Shown here: positions 1-6,788 of the stretch, one piece after another
How positions within the stretch are numbered: position 1 is the first letter of the stretch
Layout of the letters: each line of letters starts with the position of its first letter
Assembly: GCA_020860885.1 (NCBI GenBank)
Contig: JAJBTS010000379.1
Coordinates: 1-10,023 of the forward strand
Direction: 5' to 3'
DNA: 10,023 nucleotides
Origin: Bacteroidales bacterium
GTDB lineage: Bacteria; Bacteroidota; Bacteroidia; Bacteroidales; Azobacteroidaceae
Notes under the pieces: model-generated
Told to the model about the DNA's origin: nothing
Databases searched by the model: none
What the model saw: only the letters and a program-made list of their open reading frames with translations
Made by a program: the position numbers and the translations under genes

Positions 1-61
1 GTGTTATTTATTTTATCACAACTCATAATCAGTTAATTATTAATTAAAAAATCAGAAATTC

Positions 62-3000
62 ATGAAGAAACTTTTCTTTTTGTTGTGTACGGTCTTCCTG
101 TTTTCAGGAACTTACGCACAGTTAACAGACTTAACAACTGTTTTCAATGAAAACAAGTTGGTAGGCCATTGGGAATTTAAGAATGCCTTGAATCCGGGCC
201 AAGCCACTAAAGGCGAACCTATAGTACTTAATGGAGGAGCAGCTTATCAAGTGGTTGACGGAGTAGGTAGCGTTCGTATAGAAAAAGATCCGGCTAACGG
301 ATACACAAATTACTTATCCATAAATCACAATCTTACCAGCGATGACGCATCTACCTTTAAAAGGAATTATTGCCTCTTGATGGATGCAAAATTAGATCTT
401 GATCAAAATTATACAGCTCTGTATCGTTTTGGAAGTGAAGATGACGCAGACATTTTTGCTCGCGGAACAGGAGTGACTGGAACTGCAGTAGTTGGTTCTA
501 TCGGACTGAATGGTGGAGGTTTAGGCTATTCTCCGGAATTAGCACAGGCAGGATGGAACCGCATTATTGTAAATGCAAAATTAGACAATGGAAATATAAG
601 CTCTATGTCTATCTATGTAGTATATCCTGACGGAACAGTTAAATCCTACGAACGGAATGGAACAATTACTACTCCTGATCGCTTTTCCATAAACATAGCA
701 CAAGAAATCATGGTTGCAGGAGATAATGACAGGGAAAATGGGAATCTGAATATTTCCCGATTGGCTTTGTTTAACGATTATCTTACTGAAGCGGAATTAA
801 ACGATTTAATGACAAATCCTTATCCAACTCTTAGTTCTGCAGATAACAGCAACGAAACCTGGTATTATATCAATGGTTTAAGAGGCGCTGGTGTCTGGAC
901 AGATCCGGGTGAAGGAGAACGTTTGGACTGTTTCCCTCCAATTGAAGGATTAGAAGATGGTCAGCTATGGAAATTCATAGGAACCGATTATACAGATCTT
1001 AAACTCGTGAATAAACTGGGGCGCACTCTTTCTTACAACGGTTCTGTAGACCGTTATTATATGGCAACAGGAGAACCTATGGTTGTTCAATTGGATAAGA
1101 ATACTAAAGAATTCCCGGGATATCCTCAATACAGTGTTTTTGCTATCAAATATAAAGAAGGCACCGGACATGTCGATAAAGCAAATCAGGATACAGGTTA
1201 CGATAAATGGAGTAGCACAACCGGCGACGGAACTGCAGTTGTTTTCGAATTACCTGAAAACTTAGAAACTGTTGAGAATCCCATGTCTTCGACAGAAGAA
1301 ACAAAATGGTTTACAATACAGTTTTCTAACGGAAAAGTTTTAGAGGCTAATAATGAAACTCTATCTCAGGCAGACCCGGTTGAAAACAATCAGAATCAAT
1401 ACTGGAAATTCTCCGGAACCCTGGCTAATCTGAAAGTTATTAATTACAACGGTAAAGTTCTTACCTTCAACAATGCCGCTAACAGTATAACTTTGGTAAA
1501 TGAAGAGAATGCAGAGGCCTTCAAATTAGAATACTATGGAGAACCTAAAGGATGGAGAATTAAAATTAAAGATACTACCAAACAGGTAACCGACAAACAA
1601 TGGTATTTAAATTCAGGAGACGGAACAACTGCAACTTTAAAAGGTTTAAGAGTTGACGGTTGTTTAATTACTCTCAATAAAGCTCGGGTAGATGTACAAG
1701 AACCTGAACCTGTAGACATTTATTCAGGAGCTCCTAAGCTTTCTACCAATAATGAAGGACCTTGGTACTTCATCCAGGTAAAAGGTAGTGATGTTCGTGC
1801 TGATTTAACAATGACAGCAGATACTCTACATACGGATGAAACAAATTTTGTAAATATTGTAAGAGGAAAAACCTTCAATATGCACCAGGATACAATTGAC
1901 TCTCAATTGTGGAGATTCGAAAAAGATAATACCGGAGTATATACCATTATCAACAAAGCAACAAATCAAAAGTTAGACCAATACAAAACTGCTAGGTTTA
2001 CAAGGAACGTATTAGCCTTGTCCGATTCTGTTTCTAATAATTTCACCTTGCAGGAAGCACCGGATCCTAACGGACGTTGGGTATTCCAGGTTAAAGATCC
2101 TATAACTGCAACTTATTCTTATTTGCACCAGGGAAATAGCGGTTATACTTTCGCCGTTATCTTTGAAACTTCACAGTGGGGTACAGGAGATAATTCTCAA
2201 TTTACTTTCGTGGAATACAATGATATTATGGCTATACCTTCTGTTGCCGGATTTGGAACTAAAAATATAAATACGACCAACGAACAAACCATTCAAATTG
2301 CAACCACAGATGCCGTAACAGCTCCTATCACTTATACACTGAATGGTGAAGGATTTACTGTTGACGATACCAATTTGGCAAATGGTTCTATCAAAGTAAC
2401 TTTTGCTCCTATTACTCCTTATCAGGAATACAAAGCTACTATAACATTAACTTCAGGAGATTACTCGTGTGTTATTCCTTTAACAGGAACTTCTACTCCG
2501 GTTATTGAAAGACCAACCATTAGTAACGCGGAAAACGGAGATGTTTGGTATTACGTAAACTGGCACCGTGCCGGCGCAGGTAAATCTTTAACTGATTTCG
2601 GTTTGGATGAGTATGTTAAAAATACAACTATCAACCCGGAAAACAACAGGAATCAAATCTGGAAACTGAGTGAAACCGAAACTGCAGACAGATTTAATCT
2701 GGAAGGCTTATCTGGTCATTTCATCAACTCTTCTACAGATAAAATCAAACCATCTGAAACTGCAGAAACAGCTTACCAATTAGTGGACAATACTTCCTGG
2801 GGAACAGACATACCTATCGCATTCTCCTTATTTACAGGTTCGGGAACTACAGCCCTTGATCACGTAAATAGCGGTGATTTGAAAGACGGTATCAGCACAT
2901 GGAGTGGAGAAGGCGGTGTTAGTAAAGGGGCTGCCGTAACATTCATGATTGCTCCTTCTGATATCTATACCGATGAAACGGAAGTTGATTTCGGATTGGT

Positions 3001-5224
3001 TTCATTCAAAAACGGAGAAACAGGTTCTGATACTCTACAAGTGATCCCGGTTAATATTCCTTCTTATACCAGCGCAACTGCTACTATAACCGGTGACGAT
3101 GCTGCCGCATTTGCAATTGCCACAGAAGGTGATATCACCAACGAAATTGCTTTGACATTCACCCCTGGCGAAGAAAAAGTATATGAAGCTACTTTAACGG
3201 TTACTGCCGGCAATTATTCTACTACAGTTTCTTTAAAAGGTGAAGGATTAGGCAGCCCGAGAGTAAATACAGACAAAGACGCTTTGGTATTCGGCAATGT
3301 TACAGTGAACAAAAAGAAAGTAATAGCTCTTGCTGTTACCGGTATCAATCTGGAAGGCGAGATTAGCTATACAATGGGCGGAGACAATGCGGCTGATTTC
3401 GTTATAGATAATTCTGATTGGAATGCTGCTGAAGGTGGTAATTTAGTATTCACTATTACTCCGGCTGCAAAACAAGAGTATAGCGCAACGATTACTTTCA
3501 CTACTCCGGGTGCTGAATCGACTAAGGTGGTTGAACTTACCGCTACTGGTGTAGATGTAAATGTTCCATTCGAATTCAGTCCTGCCGATGGCGAAGCTAA
3601 ATGGTATTACATTTTCTCTGAAAGAGGTAATGCTTATCTGGAAGACAAAGGTGTTGGAACAGCTATTGAAACAAATGTTTCTACCGGTGCAGACAATCAA
3701 CTTTGGAAATTTGTTGAAACTGAATATTCTGATAAATATCTGATCATCAATAAAACAGGAAATACATTAGCATACAACGCTACTGCTGTTGAAGGTGGTG
3801 TAGCAGCAGACCGTTTCATGACTGTCGCTGATACAACATTTACTTATGGAGTTTTCACTCATACCAACGAAGGTTTCTGGCAAATTCTATGCAATGAAAT
3901 CGGAACTGCCGGTTCTTACATAAACAAACTGAATGGAAATCTGTTGTTCGGTGCATATTCTGTTAGCAACGATGCAGGAGCTTCTGTTAAATTTATTCCT
4001 CAGGAAGAAGTTACTACGTACGCATTTCCGAAAATCAGCGAAGGTGATAATGAATTCTGGTATTATATCCAGTTTAACTCTAACTCTGAATTGGTTGTAG
4101 AAGATAAAGGTATGGGAGAAGCTATGAAAGCGGCAACTAAAAATCATGTAGACGGAGCTAATCAGTTATGGAAAGTTATCGGTACTGCCGGCAACTACCA
4201 ATTGGTTTCAAAAGCAAATCCTACAGCTCATGTATTAATGGTGGATAGTGCGTTTGTTGGTGGTAACCCAGAAGTAAAACAACGCGGATTTGTGGTTACA
4301 GATACAGTACAAGCCGGAACCCTATTCCAGATCAGCGTTTCTTCCGTAGGATGCTTAACCATTGTTCCTCATGGTCAAACAACCGGTTTCAATCCATTCG
4401 GCGGAGCTCAGGTAGGTAATTACATAGGTTTGTATAACGTAACAGATCCTAACACTCAGGTTCTATTCAAAGAATGGGGCGATGCTTCCTTAAGCGCTCT
4501 TGCTGTTGACAACGGTACTTTAACTCCTGCATTCTCTTCTACTGTGTATGCATATAATGTTACGGTACCTGGAACAACTACTTCCATTAATGTAACTGCT
4601 ACCGCTACAGATTCTGAAGCAACTATAGTAGGTAACGGAAGTCATGACCTCACAGTAGGTGATAATACAATTGAAGTTAGCGTAACCAGCCCAAGCGGAG
4701 CAAATACATTGAAATATACGATCACTGTAACCCGTGAAAGCAGCGATGCAACTTTGAAGTCTATCTCTATCAACAGAGGTACTTTAACTCCTGCATTTGA
4801 TCCGGATATTAAAGAGTATACAGTGATTGTTCCCGTAGAAACTGCGAATTTAATTCTGATGGCTACTCCGAACGAAGCTTCCGCTACTGTTGAAGGAACC
4901 GGATATAAGACTTTGAATCTTGGAAAGAATGAATTTACTATTACAGTGACTGCTCAGGATAAAGTTACGAAAGAATTCTACGTAGTAACTGTCGACAGAA
5001 CAGATGTAGGTGTAAATAATCCTCAGGATAAAGAAATAATTATTTCATCTGAAAATGGAATACTTACTGCTTCATTCGAAGGAACCAAAGAAATTCAATT
5101 GTTCTCTGCCACTGGTACGGCAATCGATAAAGCTACTGCTACCGCTACTTATACTAAACCTCTTAATAAAGGTATTTATGTATTGGTAATTGATGGCACT
5201 CCTTATAAAACTATTGTTAAATAA
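62..5224 (+). CDS. Large T9SS-secreted modular protein with LamG, ricin-B-like, Ig-like and cadherin-like domains
   Basis: This 1720-residue protein is probably an extracellular or cell-surface glycan-binding protein; no catalytic domain is visible. Residues 1-19 form a Sec signal peptide (MKK, hydrophobic core, cleavage near TYA|Q). Residues about 20-254 resemble a LamG/concanavalin jelly roll (LVGHWEF at the start, a strand ending SRLALFNDYLTEAEL). Six ricin-B-lectin-like modules have their WYY/WF tryptophan at W267, W416, W568, W829, W1181 and W1333, each followed by a QxW site (QLWK, QYWK, QLWR, QIWK, QLWK, QLWK). Ig/ASH-like domains lie at about 724-815, 967-1062 and 1063-1163. Two cadherin-like beta-sandwich domains occupy about 1474-1561 and 1562-1647. 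Residues 1650-1720 fit a T9SS type A tail (IQLFSATGTAI, then GIYVLVIDG and a final KTIVK). The ATG at 62 is chosen because it directly precedes the signal peptide; there is no clear Shine-Dalgarno site. Domain names are from pattern recognition, and the ligand is unknown. Confidence 0.96.
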   Translation: MKKLFFLLCTVFLFSGTYAQLTDLTTVFNENKLVGHWEFKNALNPGQATKGEPIVLNGGAAYQVVDGVGSVRIEKDPANGYTNYLSINHNLTSDDASTFKRNYCLLMDAKLDLDQNYTALYRFGSEDDADIFARGTGVTGTAVVGSIGLNGGGLGYSPELAQAGWNRIIVNAKLDNGNISSMSIYVVYPDGTVKSYERNGTITTPDRFSINIAQEIMVAGDNDRENGNLNISRLALFNDYLTEAELNDLMTNPYPTLSSADNSNETWYYINGLRGAGVWTDPGEGERLDCFPPIEGLEDGQLWKFIGTDYTDLKLVNKLGRTLSYNGSVDRYYMATGEPMVVQLDKNTKEFPGYPQYSVFAIKYKEGTGHVDKANQDTGYDKWSSTTGDGTAVVFELPENLETVENPMSSTEETKWFTIQFSNGKVLEANNETLSQADPVENNQNQYWKFSGTLANLKVINYNGKVLTFNNAANSITLVNEENAEAFKLEYYGEPKGWRIKIKDTTKQVTDKQWYLNSGDGTTATLKGLRVDGCLITLNKARVDVQEPEPVDIYSGAPKLSTNNEGPWYFIQVKGSDVRADLTMTADTLHTDETNFVNIVRGKTFNMHQDTIDSQLWRFEKDNTGVYTIINKATNQKLDQYKTARFTRNVLALSDSVSNNFTLQEAPDPNGRWVFQVKDPITATYSYLHQGNSGYTFAVIFETSQWGTGDNSQFTFVEYNDIMAIPSVAGFGTKNINTTNEQTIQIATTDAVTAPITYTLNGEGFTVDDTNLANGSIKVTFAPITPYQEYKATITLTSGDYSCVIPLTGTSTPVIERPTISNAENGDVWYYVNWHRAGAGKSLTDFGLDEYVKNTTINPENNRNQIWKLSETETADRFNLEGLSGHFINSSTDKIKPSETAETAYQLVDNTSWGTDIPIAFSLFTGSGTTALDHVNSGDLKDGISTWSGEGGVSKGAAVTFMIAPSDIYTDETEVDFGLVSFKNGETGSDTLQVIPVNIPSYTSATATITGDDAAAFAIATEGDITNEIALTFTPGEEKVYEATLTVTAGNYSTTVSLKGEGLGSPRVNTDKDALVFGNVTVNKKKVIALAVTGINLEGEISYTMGGDNAADFVIDNSDWNAAEGGNLVFTITPAAKQEYSATITFTTPGAESTKVVELTATGVDVNVPFEFSPADGEAKWYYIFSERGNAYLEDKGVGTAIETNVSTGADNQLWKFVETEYSDKYLIINKTGNTLAYNATAVEGGVAADRFMTVADTTFTYGVFTHTNEGFWQILCNEIGTAGSYINKLNGNLLFGAYSVSNDAGASVKFIPQEEVTTYAFPKISEGDNEFWYYIQFNSNSELVVEDKGMGEAMKAATKNHVDGANQLWKVIGTAGNYQLVSKANPTAHVLMVDSAFVGGNPEVKQRGFVVTDTVQAGTLFQISVSSVGCLTIVPHGQTTGFNPFGGAQVGNYIGLYNVTDPNTQVLFKEWGDASLSALAVDNGTLTPAFSSTVYAYNVTVPGTTTSINVTATATDSEATIVGNGSHDLTVGDNTIEVSVTSPSGANTLKYTITVTRESSDATLKSISINRGTLTPAFDPDIKEYTVIVPVETANLILMATPNEASATVEGTGYKTLNLGKNEFTITVTAQDKVTKEFYVVTVDRTDVGVNNPQDKEIIISSENGILTASFEGTKEIQLFSATGTAIDKATATATYTKPLNKGIYVLVIDGTPYKTIVK
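824..4477 (+). repeat. Six ricin-B-lectin-like modules of about 150 codons inside the large secreted protein
   Basis: Approximate module limits are 824-1273, 1277-1696, 1730-2224, 2507-2956, 3569-4012 and 4019-4477. Each starts with a short P/S-rich lead-in such as PTIS or PKIS, then a W-(Y/F)-(Y/T)-I strand. A Q-x-W-(K/R) site follows 30-50 residues later, and then a strand like YxIINKxGxxL. Each ends in a strand of the form xxVxF. Spacing between the first tryptophans of adjacent modules is 149 or 152 residues, the size of one beta-trefoil. The pattern fits the RicinB_lectin_2 type of carbohydrate-binding module. Modules 1-3 are in tandem, module 4 is flanked by Ig-like domains, and modules 5-6 are in tandem. 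DNA identity between copies is low, so these are old protein-level repeats. Confidence 0.8.
4481..5002 (+). repeat. Tandem pair of cadherin-like beta-sandwich domains
   Basis: Two adjacent segments of about 88 codons start DASLSALAVDNGTLTPAF and DATLKSISINRGTLTPAF. They end KYTITVTRE and FYVVTVDR. This is the usual layout of the cadherin-like beta-sandwich family (Pfam Cadherin-like, PF12733), common as spacers in large secreted bacterial proteins. The GTLTPAF codons are identical over 20 bases in both copies (4514-4533 and 4778-4797, offset 264 bases). That suggests a fairly recent duplication or local gene conversion. The pair sits directly before the T9SS tail and probably acts as a stalk. 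Confidence 0.75.
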
Positions 5225-5245
5225 TTTATAAGTTATACTAAAAGG

Positions 5246-5278
5246 AAAGCCGGTTGAATTGAATCAACCGGCTTTTTT
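5246..5278 (+). terminator. Rho-independent terminator after the large secreted protein
   Basis: A perfect 12-bp stem (AAAGCCGGTTGA at 5246-5257 with TCAACCGGCTTT at 5264-5275) encloses a 6-base loop. A T-run at 5273-5278 follows, then more AT-rich sequence. It begins 21 bases after the TAA stop at 5222-5224, which fits termination of that transcript. It also shows that TAA acts as an ordinary stop codon in this genome. Confidence 0.93.
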
Positions 5279-5338
5279 ATTTATTCAAATTTGTTTTTTA
5301 CCTTTGCTGTCTGCAAACAAATATTAACCTTTTAAGGA
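5276..5338 (+). promoter_or_regulatory. Candidate Bacteroidota promoter and ribosome binding site for the DUF3472 lipoprotein gene
   Basis: TACCTTTG at 5299-5306 matches the Bacteroidota sigma-ABfr -7 consensus TAnnTTTG exactly. The expected -33 TTTG is only weakly matched, by TTTA at 5276-5279 with a 19-base spacer, and that element overlaps the T-run of the preceding terminator. Transcription would start a few bases downstream, giving a leader of about 30-35 bases. AAGGA at 5334-5338 lies 8 bases before the ATG at 5347 and is the only good Shine-Dalgarno-like site in the window. Confidence 0.5.
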
Positions 5339-5346
5339 ATTCAATC

Positions 5347-6633
5347 ATGAGATCATTTATTTTTATTTTATCGTGCGTTTTATTCTTTGCCTGCCAGGAG
5401 AAGCCGGCCAAAGAATTAGTAAATATCGGACTGGGAGGAAATGCATACCTTACCAAAACCGAACAACAAGAAGAAAGAGGAAGAGATAGATTCCGGCTAT
5501 CGGATGACGGAATCCAGAATTGGAAAGATGCAAATGACGTGATCAGCGTTTATTTTCATATCGAACAACCTCAGACACTCAACATGGATCTTCGCGGATC
5601 AGGAAATTCAACGGTTAACTTAAGCTATAAAGATAAATCCTATAAAGTTGCTTTATCATCGGATTCGCTTTCTGTAGTTAAAGTAGGAAAATTCAAGATC
5701 GAAGAAGCGGGATATGTACAAATCGACATACAGGGACTGGAAAAAACGGATGAAACTTTTGGAAACATCGCGGAACTGATACTGAAAGACCCTGTTGGAA
5801 AAGTTACCTACGTACATGATTTTTCAAATTACTGGGGAAGAAGAGGCCCTTCCGTACATATGGGATACAAACTTCCTCAAGACATAAATATCGAATGGTT
5901 TTACAACGAAGTTACTGTTCCTGAAGAGGGAGATATTCTCGCCAGCTATTATATGGCCAACGGTTTCGGAGAAGGATATTTCGGTATTCAACACAACTCC
6001 CCGACTGAAAGACGAGTTCTCTTTTCCGTATGGAGCCCTTTCGAAACCGACGATCCCAAATCCATACCTGCCGAACAACAAATCAAAAAACTTCGACAGG
6101 GCGAAGACGTACATATTGGAGAATTCGGTAACGAAGGATCCGGTGGACAAAGTTTCCTCAAATACAACTGGACTCCCGGCACTACCTACAAATTTCTCAC
6201 GCAGGTCCGTCCCGATGGTAAAGGTAATACTGCTTATACTGCTTATTTTTTCGCAACAGACGAAAACAGATGGAGATTAATCGCCAGCTTCCTACGTCCT
6301 CAAACCGACACGTGGTACAAAGGTGCACATTCTTTTCTTGAAAACTTCAGCCCGAACCAAGGATATCTGACCCGTTCCGTTGAATTTGGAAACCAATGGG
6401 CTATGGATACAACCGGAAAATGGCATGAACTGACAGAAGGAACTTTCACATTCGATAATACAGCCAGAGCAGGTGTCCGTCTGGATTATCAGGGAGGAGT
6501 ACTGGAAAACAATCGTTTCTATCTAATGAACGGTGGTTTTTTTAATACAAATACAGAATACAGAAGTAAATTCGAAAGAAAACCCACGGGGAATCAGCCG
6601 GAAATCGATTTCGAAAGCTTGAAGAAACTATAA
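5347..6633 (+). CDS. DUF5077/DUF3472 domain probable lipoprotein
   Basis: This 428-residue protein has unknown biochemical function. The N-terminus is a short lipoprotein-type signal (MRSF, hydrophobic stretch, FFAC with Cys16, then QEKPAKE). Phe at -3 and -2 makes the lipobox imperfect, so lipidation is probable rather than certain. Residues about 22-150 look like the DUF5077 beta-sandwich (LGGNAYLT near the start, LSDDGIQNW, later VQIDIQGLEK). Residues about 156-425 match my memory of DUF3472: HDFSNYWGRRGPSVHMGY, YYMANGFGEGYFGIQ around 201-215, SPTERRVLFSVWSPF, then GFFNTNTEYRSKF near the end. This pairing recurs in Bacteroidota in carbohydrate-related neighbourhoods. Its position beside a GH27 enzyme suggests a surface or periplasmic role in glycan binding or processing, which is inference. 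The start is fixed by AAGGA eight bases upstream and by the signal sequence. A terminator follows within 13 bases of the stop. Confidence 0.93.
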   Translation: MRSFIFILSCVLFFACQEKPAKELVNIGLGGNAYLTKTEQQEERGRDRFRLSDDGIQNWKDANDVISVYFHIEQPQTLNMDLRGSGNSTVNLSYKDKSYKVALSSDSLSVVKVGKFKIEEAGYVQIDIQGLEKTDETFGNIAELILKDPVGKVTYVHDFSNYWGRRGPSVHMGYKLPQDINIEWFYNEVTVPEEGDILASYYMANGFGEGYFGIQHNSPTERRVLFSVWSPFETDDPKSIPAEQQIKKLRQGEDVHIGEFGNEGSGGQSFLKYNWTPGTTYKFLTQVRPDGKGNTAYTAYFFATDENRWRLIASFLRPQTDTWYKGAHSFLENFSPNQGYLTRSVEFGNQWAMDTTGKWHELTEGTFTFDNTARAGVRLDYQGGVLENNRFYLMNGGFFNTNTEYRSKFERKPTGNQPEIDFESLKKL

Positions 6634-6645
6634 ACATAGCTTGCT

Positions 6646-6690
6646 AAACAGCCATACATCTCTTAAGGAAAATGTATGGCTGTTTATTTT
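6646..6690 (+). terminator. Rho-independent terminator after the DUF3472 gene
   Basis: A perfect 14-bp inverted repeat (AAACAGCCATACAT at 6646-6659 with ATGTATGGCTGTTT at 6672-6685) encloses a 12-base loop. ATTTT follows. It begins 12 bases after the TAA stop at 6631-6633. The right arm contains an ATG at 6672 that opens the GH27 reading frame upstream of its real start. That ATG is part of the hairpin and should not be used as the start. Confidence 0.9.
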
Positions 6691-6727
6691 CAGCTCTTTT
6701 GTTCATTCACATCTTTTTCTTAAATAT

Positions 6728-6759
6728 TTTATTTCCTAATACATTTTTACTTATATTTG
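6728..6759 (+). promoter_or_regulatory. Candidate Bacteroidota promoter for the GH27 gene
   Basis: TATATTTG at 6752-6759 matches the -7 consensus TAnnTTTG. A weak -33 element, TTTA at 6728-6731, lies 20 bases upstream. The site is downstream of the preceding terminator and about 30 bases before the ATG at 6789, leaving a leader of about 20-25 bases. The leader is AT-rich and has no Shine-Dalgarno site, which is normal for Bacteroidota. Confidence 0.5.
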
Positions 6760-6788
6760 TAAAATCCACAATAAATTATTATTTGCAA

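Noticed and set aside
1-61. Promoter or ribosome binding site for the large secreted protein
   Set aside because: The 61 bases are AT-rich with an imperfect palindromic TTAATTA/TTAATTAA stretch near 33-47, but have no TAnnTTTG box or clear Shine-Dalgarno site. The promoter probably lies upstream of the window.
3443-4147. Minus-strand open frames of 85-86 codons inside the large gene
   Set aside because: They lie antisense to conserved domains, have no recognisable protein features, and are expected by chance in a long gene.
5824-6182. Minus-strand open frames of 64 and 108 codons inside the DUF3472 gene
   Set aside because: They are shadows of a clearly conserved + strand protein and have no domain, promoter or ribosome binding support.
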